This document shows positions 33,817 to 45,005 of a stretch of DNA of 64,000 nucleotides, one piece after another. Every line of letters begins with the position of its first letter. Position 1 is the first letter of the stretch. Origin of the DNA: Lepraria neglecta (lineage: Eukaryota; Ascomycota; Lecanoromycetes; Lecanorales; Stereocaulaceae); the NCBI GenBank assembly GCA_033220425.1, contig CM065647.1, forward strand, positions 4,960,001-5,024,000. Direction: 5' to 3'. A program made the position numbers and the translations under genes. Under the pieces are notes generated by a model. That model was given only the letters and a program-made list of their open reading frames with translations, searched no databases and was not told the origin of the DNA.

Positions 33817-34895
33817 ATGCGCCTCCTACGCCCTCCTGATAGGGTTAAATACCCTGTCTCTGCCTTTCTTCACGCATGTTTAGCCAAAGTTTCTAGTCTC
33901 CTCTGGAAGTTTCGCCGCGAAAAGAGTGTAGTTGTCCCGGCTGATAGTGAGATTGTCGACGTTCAGCTACGCACTCAGCTCATGTAAGTCGGTCAAATCT
34001 TTGGAACTTTACCCTTCAAATTGTCTATTTATTGCTCTTGGAACCTATCTTCTGGCAAATTTCTTCCTGAGCTGACCAAAGTTTGTGATCAAACGGGACT
34101 CAGAACAACAGTTCTTCCTCGCCACTCCTGCGCCTGCCACAGGAGCTGAAGGACCAAATCTGGGAACTCGTCCTCGGCGGCAACGCGTTCCATGTACAAA
34201 CAGAGTCGCAGACTCACGGATGTCGCGACCCAAACATCAGCGTTGCCATTTGTCGTGCTCCAATTCCCAACGAAGAGACGCAGGAGAACTTCGACCAATG
34301 GACCAGTGCGATGGATTTCCTCCAATGTGACGCGCCTCGCCACTCCGATTGCCGTAAAGCCCGGGGACAAATGAAGCTCAATTGCTCTCTTCTAGGCACC
34401 TGCCGCAAGATAAATCTGGAGGCGAAGGATTTCATATTGTCCAGCAACGCATTCATCTTTGCGTACTATGTGCCTCTGATCGGGTTCTTATACGCCCTTG
34501 GACCCAAGAAAGCCTCTCTCCTCAGAAGTATGCAACTCAACATATTCATCAGGAGCGACCTTGATGAACTCTTTTGGGACCAGACCCTGAGACGAATACC
34601 GTGTGCGATGACGAAATTGAGTGAAATCCACGTCTTCATCGAGCGACCTAGGGTCAAGCGGGGTGGGAAACCTTTTATCATGGAGTTCAAGGACCCTTTC
34701 CTGCCCGGGATCCTTGATCTAAAGAATCTGCGGTTGAAGACTATGACTTTGGTCGTGTGGGACAGCCTGACAATCAGTTACGCTGGAAGCGGAGAGACAG
34801 CCAGGACTATGCTTATTCGGAAAACATTGCGTTCAAAAACTATGGAGAAGCAGGCATGGGCGAGTGAGATGAGGAGGGCTATCTTGGGAAACTGA
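33817..34895 (+). CDS. 2EXR-like / fungal F-box-like protein, copy 1
   Basis: Two exons, 33817-33983 and 34112-34895, give 316 residues. The second exon opens with SSSPLLRLPQELKDQIWELV followed by LGGN, the leading motif of fungal 2EXR/DUF7730-type proteins, and continues with LLGTCRKINLEAKDFILSSN and NAFIFAY. The first exon encodes a basic 55-residue leader (MRLLRPPDRVKY). The intron lies directly before the motif, after the second base of a codon, exactly as in the next gene. These proteins are numerous in Pezizomycotina and of unknown role; a link to substrate recognition like F-box proteins is inference. Acceptor choice (cag before 34112) was set by phase; the short first exon is the least certain part. 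Confidence 0.72.
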
Positions 34896-35645
34896 GGGAA
34901 TGAATAGAATGCGCATACACTGGGGCAATCTCCGCAAAAGCATCGTCCCCGTGACTCGGTATGCCTATCAAGACGCAATAAGACCGAGGCAACCTGCCAT
35001 CAAAGTGTGCCTGTGTAGTTCGCAATACCTCTGAAGCCATACATCCAAGCGACTACCAACTACTTACGTCTGCCAGAAGAAGGGATTCCCACTGCACGAA
35101 GTGCCATCATGGTCTTGTTACAGAGTTCTGACTACATCCGATCAGGCATACATCCTACACACTGGCTTCGTTATCAGCCTCATGGCGCATAAATCTGTGC
35201 TTACTAGATTCCTTGCAAAGGCGCAGTGCAGTCGTGTGTAGTACATGGACCGAGAAATAATAATGTGAACAGAGAGAAATTCACATTCTACAGCATTAAA
35301 AGCGGCCATATACCTTGCACATGTTTCTGTGACATTGAGATCAACTCGAGATCCGTATGGCTTGAAAAAAACAGAATTTTAGATTCCACTGCTATTGAGC
35401 AAATTTGATTCGCTATGCTAGTGTTATGGAGCCTCACCCGAACGTAAACTTTTGCTTCACTCATCTCGCGTTGCCCGCAACCTCAACTTCCGAATTTCTT
35501 CGCTTGACATCGCCAACCACTTCAACTTACATCCCGTAACTCCAACAGCACACATCGCCCACATGCTTGCCTTGCCCTAACTCATGCTCACGTTGCACCT
35601 TCTCGTCTACCTCGAACGACGGCACTCTCTCCTCGAGCACTCGGC
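34896..35645. other. Intergenic between the two 2EXR-like paralogs
   Basis: No gene seen. The right part is C-rich and pyrimidine-rich, as in promoters and leaders of filamentous fungi. Confidence 0.5.
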
Positions 35646-36599
35646 ATGGAGTCTAGCAATAACACCGCCTCACCGGCCTCAAACTCTCTAGCTGCAATGT
35701 AAGCCGTTGGAATTTACTTCAGATCATGCAGTGTACTAATTTTCAAAAGCCCGGAGCACAAAACATCCTCCCTCCTGCTCAAACTTCCACAAGAGACGAA
35801 AAATCAGATCTACGAGCTTGTCTGCGGCGGCCAATTTCTTCACATCACCAAAGATCTAAGACTACTCTCTAACCATATCTGCCGCGCCAAGACGTCTGAA
35901 GATCAGGCTCAAGAGGAGTTTGACACCGGACTTAGGTCAGAATGGAATGCAGCAGACGAAATCAATCCTCATATCCACTGCAAGCCTGGCAAGAAAGATG
36001 AGCAGAATCTGTCAATCAGCATTTTGCTGTCGTGTCGTCAGGCATACAACGAAGCGAGACTTCTTCCCTATTCTACAAATACGTTCTCTTTCGGCGAGCC
36101 CAGGGTTCTCCTCAGCTTTATCGCTAAGGCTATGCAATCAGGTGCCTCGCTCGCCACCCGAAGCGTACACCTACACATGTTCATCAAGCGTGACACTGAC
36201 GTGGACGCCTGGCGACGAGCACTTCGCCTGGTGTCCAAGGAACTCACGGGATTGCAAAACGTCTACATAATGATGGACCAAGGATTCGAGCCGGCTCGCC
36301 ATGTTGGCTATGTGGCACAGCACTACAGGCGACTCGATCACGACGAGTTTGCCAAGTTGGACGAGCGCTGGTGGACATCGCTCCTGGCTTCTCTCGACAA
36401 GCTGCAAAAGCTACCTTTGAAGAAGGCTACATTTGTGATCAGCGATAAAGGCCTTGAAGTGCCCTGGGGCAAGTTTGTGTACTGGCAAATCTATCAGCAA
36501 TCTGAGATGGCGTATCGGTGGACTCTCGAGGAGAAGCGAGCTTGGTCAAAGGACGTTAGGCAGGTCATTCTTAGACAGAAGAGTTCGAGCGTGGCATGA
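35646..36599 (+). CDS. 2EXR-like / fungal F-box-like protein, copy 2
   Basis: Two exons, 35646-35698 and 35750-36599, give 300 residues. The first exon is a short Ser/Asn-rich leader (MESSNNTASPASNSLAA). The second opens with LLLKLPQETKNQIYELVCGG and has LSISILLSCRQAYNEARLLP, the motif with the conserved C-RQ-Y-EA pattern, then a long helical tail ending in RAWSKDVRQVILRQKSS. It is the same family and the same intron phase and position as the gene 750 bp upstream, so the two are tandem duplicates that have diverged. It is also the closest intact relative in the window of the broken copy at 61-62 kb. No breaks were seen; function unknown. Confidence 0.82.
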
Positions 36600-36816
36600 T
36601 CTCGAGCTTATCTTGTCATGCTCCTGTCCTATGGGTCAGGGATGGGGCTGCAACTGAAATGGCTATGGACAGTACAGGTAGGCTGGGTTGCTCAAGAGTC
36701 ACAATGGGAAGATTTTGTAAGAGACATGCATTGCAACATACTAGGCTAGGTATTCGGAGATTCCAAGCATCGGGACTTTGCAATGGCCATTTGAGATAAT
36801 CATGCTTCTACAATCA

Positions 36817-37767
36817 TTAACTAGGCGAAAGCTCATCAACAATGTTGTTCTCATCCTTCCATGCCAACGCAACATACCTGCCGAACCCAAACATATTAGC
36901 AAGCCTCTTCTGACTCATTTTCTGCAGTTCATAGACACTACTCACTTCGTATGACTACCCCTCGCAACTAATTGATCTTTGCCATTATAGAACGTGATCG
37001 ACGTATAAGCCAACATCTTCCCAAATTTGTCACAATTGGCTTCAGCCCTGATCGTATCCCCAATCTTGCCGCCCGAGTTGATGTAGGTGACGTTTAAGTC
37101 TGTAGAGACGCCAGTCGCGAAGAGACCTTTGGATGCTACTGCTAGGGAGCCACCGAGGTCGACTATAGTAATAGAATAAGCCTTTTTCGCGATAGACGAG
37201 AGCACACAGGTCAAGGGACATCTACTTACCCATACTGGCGATCGTGCCACCATGAAGAATATTCAGACGGTTCTAGTCAACACAGACCCAGCTTTAAAAC
37301 AGGTCCTGGAATGATGAATATGTATTGGTCTTACAGTATGCTCCTTCTGTATATCGAGTTCAAATTTGACATGGCCGGGGGTTGCATGGGTTACCCTGAG
37401 CTGGAATACTACGTAAGTCACTTCGACGACGTAACAGTCAAAAGATTCTTAACTTGTCCACGAAACTTCATACTCAAGAATAAAGCTGCCTTTGAAGCTC
37501 GCTCTTGCAAAAACCCAAGGAGTCGAGATAGTACAGAAAAATTGACACAGCCATCATAGAGTTGGGGGAAAAGCTTACACCATCAAGAAGCCTACGTATG
37601 TTCATTAGCTAGAGATTGTAGAGCAAATACATGATGCCATTACCTTGGTTCCAGTCCAGAATTTGCCCTGAACGACTCCCAAACCTGCCTTGTGTAAGTC
37701 TATTGCCTCCATAAATCCCTATTAGACAGCAATACCATACCGATTTCACAAATTTATGCGCTGCCAT
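36817..37767 (-). CDS. Hotdog-fold acyl-CoA thioesterase (PaaI/THEM2-like)
   Basis: Seven exons on the minus strand, 37767-37741, 37684-37644, 37591-37579, 37400-37335, 37272-37230, 37162-36946 and 36877-36817, join in phase to 155 residues. The core motif HGGTIASMVDLGGSLAVASK spans the fifth splice; HGG and the aspartate after it are the active-site region of 4HBT-type thioesterases. STDLNVTYINSGGKIGDTI and GKMLAYTSITFYNGKDQLVA complete the fold, and the last exon adds YVALAWKDENNIVDEL. The enzyme should release free acid from acyl-CoA, probably in mitochondria or cytosol. One exon is only 13 nt (RLLDG codons) and was placed by phase and by GT-AG ends. It is divergent from the Tfb2 gene, 205 bp apart. 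Confidence 0.85.
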
Positions 37768-37972
37768 TCTCCAGCTGCCTTTGGTGATACAGAAAGTTGA
37801 GAAAGTTGAAGATGGCAATTGCTGCCGGAGATGGAGCCGGATTTTCTTGGCGCTGTCATAACTCCGGGAAGAACGTCTCGCGCCTTTTCCAGTCATGATC
37901 CTTTGACATCGAACATGATGGACAGGTAACACCTGTCGCATCGAAGAGAAGCTCGCGGTTTCAAACGGCAAG
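37768..37972. promoter_or_regulatory. Short divergent promoter, thioesterase and Tfb2 genes
   Basis: Only 205 bp separate the two start codons, so both promoters share this segment. No clear known element was identified. Confidence 0.55.
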
Positions 37973-39520
37973 ATGTCTGCGTCTTCTATTCGATCACTCG
38001 AGTATCTGGAGGGCCTTCCAGGTACTACTTTCAACCGCCTGTACAAACAGCCTTCAACTGCGCTTGCCATTTTCAGGCGCATGCTGCCTCACCTGGGTTG
38101 GTCTCTGCAGCTTTGAGCCTTCATATTCTCAGCTGACCAGCATAGCTAAGAGCTTCGTCATGGCTTTGCTCTACATAAGCCGACCCATGCCAGTCACAGA
38201 CCTAGAGGCATGGGTGCGGCCAGATGGTAGACGGTATGGAGCATCAGCTTGCAAGGGGACAGATCTGACCTTCAACAAGTGAACGAGACAACGCTGTCAA
38301 CCTCTTGGAAAGACTACACATCTTAGCGTCTGCAACGAATCCAGGGAAACCACGAGCCTACAGTCTCACGAACCCATTCGCAGCTTCTCTACGACTTGCG
38401 TTGACTGGAGGTGGTGATCACAATTCATTTGGAGTACCTGCAAACGTCTCAGAAGATGATGTTGTCACAATACCAGAGCTTGACGAATTTGCCCGGAGAC
38501 AATGGGAGGGGGTGCTTGGCTACATGGTTGGGAGCAGCACAGGAGTAGACCTTTCAAATAGCGGCGTTGAGCTCAGTCCGGGCGTTCAACATTTGCTACG
38601 GGGTGGCGGCTTGGTTGATATCAAAGGAAGAAGAGTTGAGATCACGCAGGATGGTTTTGCTTTCATCCTTCAGGAAGTCAATGCCCAAATCTGGACCATG
38701 CTGATTCTCTATCTCCAAAACGCCGAAAGAGTACGTACCAGGCCACTCTCCGCTGGGAGATGCTCATCAGCGCTCACTAATTCAATCGTAGCTAAGCATG
38801 GACGAATGCGAGGTCCTCTCATTCCTCTTCACCCTCGGCTCTCTCGAGCTCGGCGTTCCCTACAGCAAAGCCAACCTCACCCCCACCCAATGCCAGATGC
38901 TCCACGATTTGAGCGACTTCGGCATAGTCCATGAAGCTACGCCTGAAGCCTCCCACTTTCACCCCACCCGCCTCGCCACAACTCTGACCTCGGACGCCGG
39001 CGGTCTGCGGTCCTCCTCCCTCGCCTCCTCTGCAGATGCAAACCGCGGCTTCATTGTAATCGAAACGAATTACCGCGTCTACGCATACACATCCTCGAAC
39101 CTTCAAATCGCCATCCTCCAGCTCTTCACAAGACTCATAACGCGGTACCCCAACATGGTGGCTGGGAAAATAACGCGCGAGTCTATACGTCGGGCTGTTG
39201 GCATGGGTGTCACTTCCGATCAAATCATATCATACCTCACAACCCATGCGCATCCCCAGATGGCGAAGAAGCAGCCTGTATTACCGGCTACAGTGGTAGA
39301 TCAGATACGCCTGTGGCAGTTGGAGGGCGATAGAATGAAGGCGACGCCGGGGTTTTTGTTCAAGGAATTCAATACACAGGCAGATTATGAAGCGCCGTGT
39401 CGGTATGCGGAAGAGATCGGGGTGCTGGTTTGGAAACTGGATACGCAGAAGAAGTTCTTTGTTACGAGGCATGAGCAGGTTGCTGCTTTCTTGAGGAGTA
39501 GGTCTGGGAAGGGAGGATGA
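37973..39520 (+). CDS. TFIIH core subunit Tfb2 (p52/GTF2H4)
   Basis: Four exons, 37973-38096, 38146-38233, 38280-38730 and 38792-39520, give 463 residues, matching the human p52 length. Family blocks: LEYLEGLPGTTFNRLYKQPS at the start, PMPVTDLEAWVRPDGRRERD across the second intron, and then LLRGGGLVDIKGRRVEITQD, EVNAQIWTMLILYLQNAER, GFIVIETNYRVYAYTSSNLQ and GMGVTSDQIISYLTTHAHPQ. Tfb2 anchors and stimulates the XPB/Ssl2 ATPase in TFIIH and binds Tfb5 through its C-terminus, serving transcription initiation and nucleotide-excision repair in the nucleus. All joins keep phase and no breaks were seen. Confidence 0.94.
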
Positions 39521-40092
39521 GAGCAAGGAATACGGAAGAATAATACAGTAGTGAGGGCGCATACCCATAACTAAGCTCCATGACAGATACAAGCGAAGCG
39601 GCCCTTGGAGGAAGACCAGCGGAGCTAAACACGCGTAGTATCAGGCAGATCAGGGCGAGGACCTGGAAATGCGGCGAATCTCGCTTTCAATGAGCTCTTT
39701 GGTGATGAATTGCAAACACATAGCAATGATCAGCCGCTACAACAGGGTCTGCTACCGCTTTGAAATGGCGTAGAACGAATCGATTGAAGGCTTTTCGGAT
39801 CTTAGACTGTGGGCAATGCCCACAGATCCCAAAACTGAGCAAGGTCATGAGGCACTACTTGCAATTTGTGAGTGTCTAGATAAATTTTCTACTGCGATTG
39901 CGTTCGATATGCTTGCCAACATTGACAAGTATTGCTAGGATCATGTCCATCCTATGGACTATCCACGGGCAATATCCCCTTATACACCATAAAACATCGG
40001 GTAATCGACCGTCAAACTATGCGCCGAACGTGTCCCTTTTCCCTTCCTATCTACCATTGCCATTCTGATAATACCACTCGTATGTCCACATC
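39521..40092. other. Convergent intergenic region
   Basis: Lies between the 3' ends of Tfb2 (plus) and the disordered protein gene (minus). No gene was seen. Confidence 0.55.
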
Positions 40093-41769
40093 CTATTTTC
40101 CACTACCCTCCCCTTTCTTCTTCCCCATCAAGCCCTGAAAGAACCCCCTCTTCTCCCTAATCTTCGGCCCCAGCTTCCCTCCCCCCTCAGTAATTTTGCG
40201 CTCCCTCGCATCCATGATTACCTTGAATTCGTCCAAGCTTTGTTTCGCCTCATCCGTCATGCACAAAGATCTCAAATGGATGTAGACGCGGCGCGTACGA
40301 CGGGCATCGTCGTGCATGGGTTGGTTGAGTGACTCGGTGGATGAGAAGCTGGGAGCTGGCGAGGGCGAGGGTGGATCGTTTGCGTTCGGAGTGGAGGGCG
40401 GATCGGGGAGGGCGGACGTGCGGAAACGGTCGTGGAGCGAGGTGTAGCGGCCTAGCCACCAGATTGGGCCCATGGCTTCGAAGACCTGGGGGGCCAGGTT
40501 AGTGTTGGTTGTTTCGAGAATGGCATTGTGCGGATGGAGGGAATGGGAGTGTGGGTGTGCAAGGGGTGAGACACTTACCTGACGTGGGTTAGAGGGATCT
40601 GCTTGAGGAGTCCTGAGCTCCGGAGTTGCAGACTTCTTTGACTTGCAAAGTTTGTTGTCATCGTCAGAGTCGCGCATTGCTTCGTACAAATCGCCGTCTT
40701 CGATTTTCAAGGCTGGCATATCGTCGAGGATGTGACCGTGATCGTCAACGCGGGACAGGACAATTGCACGCCTGACATTCTCTTCGAATCGGCGCTGCAC
40801 TTCTTCGTCGCCTGTAAATGCCACGCCGCTATCTTGGCCGCCTGAGGTTGAAATTGCCATGTCTGGGATCATTGGCTGCTTTCCTGCTATCTTTGCACTG
40901 AGCGGCTTCATGCTTGACTTGAAAGGTGGCGCGTGAAAGCTATCTTTGCGAGCGGGAGAAAACCCAGCCGAAGCTGGAGGTGAGAGGACTCTGTCCTTGC
41001 GATTGGAGGAGATGCCAGCTGATGCTTGAGCCGAAGGGAGACTATCCTTGCGAACGGGATACTTCTGAGTGGGTGTTCGCTGCTGATGTTGATTCGTCGG
41101 TGTTTTGGACGGTGTATCGCGTGATGCAATGGTCGGCATGGTGGGCATTGGAGTCTTCCTCTGCTTTGGAGAAGTGATACTGCCACGTCTGGCTGCGCTG
41201 CTGGAGGTTGGACGCATGTAGCTTGGTGTATGAGGTGAGCTCTGCTGACCCTGACCCTGACCCTGGCCGAGGTTGCCCATGGTGGCGCTGCGAGGCAGCG
41301 GTGGGTGGATGGGCTGCATGAGTCCGTGCTGTTCGATCTTGACGGCAGATTCTCGCCTTGTTTTCGGAGTGATAGGAGCAGTAGGGACGCGTTGCTGATG
41401 TTGATTACTGAGACTGAAAAAGGGTGTCTGAGCCAGACGGTGTGAGATCTTGCGCGACCGCTTTACTGGGGCGGGCTGTTGTGCGACCTCATTTCCGCTA
41501 ACCGATGGCGTGGATTTAGTGGCAAAAGAATTGAGACTGCTGAAGAAAGACGTGCTTCGAGGAATACCAGATGGAGTAGGTAGACGAGACTGCTGGTTGA
41601 TTGAAGCTATGGAGGTCGATGTTGGAAGTCCACCTGAACGCTTCCTGCTGAACGTGTTTGTGGTGAACTTGTTGAAGGCTTCTGAAACAGATGATTTCCG
41701 CTGACCGATCGGGCGGCGCCGAGGACCCGAGTCCGGGCTATCTTCTAATTCCTCCACCCTTGAGGGCAT
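40093..41769 (-). CDS. Conserved disordered fungal protein of unknown function
   Basis: The start at 41769 (MPSRVEELEDSPDSGPRRRP) is preferred to the in-frame ATG at 41820. The frame is open to 40093, but a hidden intron is likely at 40578-40486: it starts GTAAGT, has a CTAAC branch-like site and ends CCCCCCAG, and its 93 nt are a multiple of three. Spliced, the protein has 527 residues and reads PSNPRQ-VFEAMGPIWWLGRY at the join. It is rich in Ser, Pro and basic residues, with repeats of the type RKDS/RKDR near the middle and a GQGQGQGQ tract. The C-terminal part (RVYIHLRSLCMTDEAKQSLD, IREKRGFFQGLMGKKKG) is the most ordered. No domain was recognised. It is divergent from the next gene. Confidence 0.75.
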   Translation of the reverse strand: MPSRVEELEDSPDSGPRRRPIGQRKSSVSEAFNKFTTNTFSRKRSGGLPTSTSIASINQQSRLPTPSGIPRSTSFFSSLNSFATKSTPSVSGNEVAQQPAPVKRSRKISHRLAQTPFFSLSNQHQQRVPTAPITPKTRRESAVKIEQHGLMQPIHPPLPRSATMGNLGQGQGQGQQSSPHTPSYMRPTSSSAARRGSITSPKQRKTPMPTMPTIASRDTPSKTPTNQHQQRTPTQKYPVRKDSLPSAQASAGISSNRKDRVLSPPASAGFSPARKDSFHAPPFKSSMKPLSAKIAGKQPMIPDMAISTSGGQDSGVAFTGDEEVQRRFEENVRRAIVLSRVDDHGHILDDMPALKIEDGDLYEAMRDSDDDNKLCKSKKSATPELRTPQADPSNPRQVSVSPLAHPHSHSLHPHNAILETTNTNLAPQVFEAMGPIWWLGRYTSLHDRFRTSALPDPPSTPNANDPPSPSPAPSFSSTESLNQPMHDDARRTRRVYIHLRSLCMTDEAKQSLDEFKVIMDARERKITEGGGKLGPKIREKRGFFQGLMGKKKGEGSGK

Positions 41770-41968
41770 CTTGTCGAACGACGTTTTCTGACAGTATTTT
41801 TGTGTCGCTTGGATGCACAAACAAGTCAGAGGGACGAAGATATCAATATCAGGGACAATCAGCGGATCTACCCGGCGCTAATGCTTTCATGGCGTTCAGT
41901 CTGCACGAGATCTGACTGGCACTGATATCTCCATCTTTGGTAACCAGATACCTATCTACAGTGGGAGC

Positions 41969-42667
41969 ATGGCTCCAATCGAGTGTTACTGCCTGGCGCT
42001 CCAGAATCCACCTTGGGGAGGATATCCCCCAGTCGAACAACTCTTCCATAAACACCAGCAAGATGCATATACTCGACGCTACGGTCAACCGACATTAAAC
42101 AAAACCACGCAGTGAGTGATATCCCCCCCCCCCCCAACCGCGTTGACGCTGATCGTGGGCTAACTCCCATAGATCTCTCAGCCGTCTCGAGGCACTGCCC
42201 ACCGAAATACGCCTTAGTAGCATCAGTCACCTTGATCCTAACGATTTACGCTGTCTATCAGAAGCATCTCGTCGTTTCTGCACTCTTATTGGCCTTGTAC
42301 CATGCTCGGACTCGCTAGAGTGGGCGAAGTACCGCTGTCAAGTCTATGGCCACTCCTATCGCAACTTCATTCCTGGTGGCGAACCGATCTGTGGACTGTG
42401 TGTTGTGGATATGATCCGCAGGATCGGGTACGTTTCTTGGGTAATATCCTTAAATCTGGCATGGCTTATGGGTATTAGGAGCAGCATCTGTCATCAATGA
42501 GGGGTTTTCTACCAGCCAAGTGGAAGGATGCAGTGGGCTTTGAGATAGGAAGTGGTAGCAGCGTTGGGTATGCGAAGCTGGGGTGTGGCAGTGGTATGGT
42601 TTCTAACCCTTTCTATGTGCATGTTCTGACTGGAATGAAGGCTGCGAATGTGCCAGATCATAGGTAG
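41969..42667 (+). CDS. F-box-like protein, single copy outside the array
   Basis: Exon 1 (41969-42111, MAPIECYCLALQNPPWGGYP) joins exon 2 at 42173, giving TTQSLSRLEALPTEIRLSSI followed by SHLDPNDLRCLSEASRRF, an F-box-like start. CQVYGHSYRNFIPGG and a CGLC motif follow. A 38-nt segment, 42441-42478, begins GTAATA and ends TTAG; removing it gives 199 residues ending at 42667, while keeping it ends the protein about 20 codons later. Thirty-eight nt is short for an intron, so the end is uncertain. The first intron contains a run of 13 cytosines. F-box proteins recruit targets to SCF ubiquitin ligases; that role is inferred. It is divergent from the disordered-protein gene, 199 bp apart. Confidence 0.6.
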
Positions 42668-43017
42668 CATTCCTAAGAATTGTTCAGTCGCGTGGGTTAT
42701 CTACCTATGATGTGATACCATACACGGTTCCTATGGCCTTCTTGAACGTCACATCATGGAGCGTTTGCCAATCAGAACCGTCAAGTCGTATGGGTACTTA
42801 CCCATAGCACAATGGCATGCACACTTCCTGACCCACTCTTGATCGCCACAAGATTAGGTAATTGCCACTCCTTGTGTTCTGTTACACAGCAATGCCCTCC
42901 ACGTTTGACACACTTTCTAACACAAAAGTCCTCTTAATCTGCCATACCTTCGGCTTCTTGCCATAGATTTACCTCTGCACTTGAGATCATCTCCTCACAT
43001 TGCGATCGAAAGCCAAG
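42668..43017. other. Intergenic, promoter of the first array copy
   Basis: No gene was seen. Confidence 0.5.
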
Positions 43018-43812
43018 ATGCTGTCCTCACTCTTGCAACATCTCTGGAACGTCAAGCCAAGACCTTTCTCCGATCTGAGACCGCTCGAGCAGCTGCCAGT
43101 CGAGATTCTCCGGGATATCGGCGACAAGCTCACTTTCTTCGATAACATGTCCTTGTCTCAGGCTTCCAAACAGTGTTGTTGGTTATTCGGCCCATTTGAA
43201 TGTCCAGATCGACTTTCTTGGATCATCTACCTCTACATACTCATGAAGCGCAACCCAAGCTACAAGGAGATTTTTCTCGGTCCTCCGTCGATATCGCTTC
43301 AAGTCCGCGCCTTCCTCCCTTCAAACGACCTATACAAGTTCTACACACGTTCAAGAGGGCATCTGAGTCTCGAATCCCTTTGGATCGAGATTCACATATT
43401 CGACGCCCGCTTGCATAGGCACTGCGAACAGACACCACCTGTCGGATATCGCTGGCACTAAGATCACTTCCTGCAGCTCCCAGTGCCAGGACTACCCTTG
43501 GATGATGATGTCGACCACGAGCCGCTTCTAGACGAGTATTTCAACAAGGCGACAAGAGACTCTCCTGATATTGGTGAGCACTACCGGCCGTCGGATAGAC
43601 TTGTATATATGGGTTGTGTCGCATTTTGCTACCTGGACATGCTCCGGAAACTTTGCAAAGATAAGTTGTGTCATGCCTCGAGGCGGAAAAGCATTTTTGG
43701 GAGGCCCTTGCTAGCCAGGTGGATGGCAGGAAGATGTTCTTGGATTTCAATGAGACGGTGGCGGCACATGGTGGATAGCAGCATTTGGGATTGCAGGGAG
43801 CTATGTTCATGA
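43018..43812 (+). pseudogene. F-box-like array copy 1, broken
   Basis: LEQLPVEILRDIGDKLTFFD, then NMSLSQASKQCCWLFGPF and ECPDRLSWIIYLYILMKRNP is an F-box-like N-terminus shared by all copies in this array. The frame is interrupted by TAA at 43459-43461 and goes on in the same frame as DHFLQLPVPGLPLDDDVDHE and PLLDEYF, the second conserved block. Near 43670 the conserved-looking frame shifts (an EAEKHFWEALASQ-like helix is in another frame). One stop and one frame change make this a probable pseudogene, although an intron over the TAA is not excluded. Start at 43018 (MLSSLLQHLW) or 43000. Confidence 0.62.
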
Positions 43813-44224
43813 AAAAAATGATGGAAGGGTTCCAATGGTAGTGATGGAAGAGAGTTCTTGATTTAGGATGCTTGATGATAGGCGAGATTTGCACATTCAC
43901 AATTTAGTGACACGATATCACCAATCGACTGGTAGACAATTAATATCACAATCTGTTGCTAAGCAACAATCGTTTCAGACCATCAAGTGTTGTCGACCGT
44001 AGAGTGCGAAGTGTCGCTATAGAAGGAACCCGCACCACTTTCTCCATGTTTACTGATCTACCGCTAACAATCACCAACGCGCTTTCCTTCTCTTTCCATA
44101 AATATTGACATATCCTCAAAGCTCGCCAAACAGTTCTTAATTCTTATAAACTCTCTCACCATTTGCCCGGCTTGTCCATTCAAGTGCAAAATATTGCTAG
44201 GAGTCGGACACAGCACCTTGAACC
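43813..44224. other. Spacer between array copies 1 and 2
   Basis: No gene was seen. Confidence 0.5.
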
Positions 44225-45005
44225 ATGACGAGCTTTCTAGAGATCAAGCTGCCACCCGAGCTATTCCTAGATATCATTGGTCATCTCGCATTCTTCGACA
44301 AGAAAGCGCTCGCCCTTACGTCCGGAAAGTGCTATGCATTGCTGGGGTCCTTCAGATGTCCCGACCGCCTTTCCTGGATGGTCTATCTTTGCATCCTCAT
44401 GAAGTGGAATCCTGCCCAGGTGAGACCGATGCTCTGCAGTCCACCAATCTGGAACCGGTGTTTCTCACCTCGAAAGGAACTTCAATCCTTCCACAAGCAG
44501 TCCAGAGCTCATTTGAGCCAAGCTGTCATTATAAATGAGCCCCACGGCTTAGATGAGCGGATGTATAAGCACCGTGGGTCTCGACTCGCACAGCCCAGCA
44601 ACCCTGTATTCGCCGCGCGTTTCGAACGAGGCATACTACTGGGATGGGACTTTGGATGGGGTCTTCTATGAGCCTTTGATGAACAATTACTTTCACGAGA
44701 AGGAGCCCCCGGTCTCTACGCTGGCCTATTTCTACATCGAGAAGCTCGATGAAATGGCTCAAAAGATGATTCATTATGACAGCAGGTCGACGAAGGGACC
44801 TTGGCATATACTCCACACGAGGCTGGACCAGCGGCTGAAGAAGTTGAGATATAATGAGCTGCAGGGACAACAGAGGCTAGAAAGTGCAGAAGTGGAGACT
44901 TTGTGGGATCCAGAGGAGGAACCAGACCGTTGGGGAGATTCAGAGGTCGATTTTGATGCGGTTGAAGTCGAAACACAGAGGAGAGCTAATCAGCAATATC
45001 GATGA
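44225..45005 (+). pseudogene. F-box-like array copy 2, frame-changed
   Basis: The first part (44225 on) reads IKLPPELFLDIIGHLAFFDK, then CPDRLSWMVYLCILMKWNP and SFHKQSRAHLSQAVI, parallel to copy 1. The second conserved block, DGVFYEPLMNNYFHEKEPPV followed by STLAYFYIEKLDEMAQ, is in another frame and runs to the stop at 45003-45005, with an acidic tail (EVETLWDPEEEPDRWGDSE). The switch lies at about 44540-44660. A small intron there could restore the frame, but no convincing GT-AG pair stands out, so I call a frameshift with reservation. It is the best preserved copy of the array. Confidence 0.58.
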
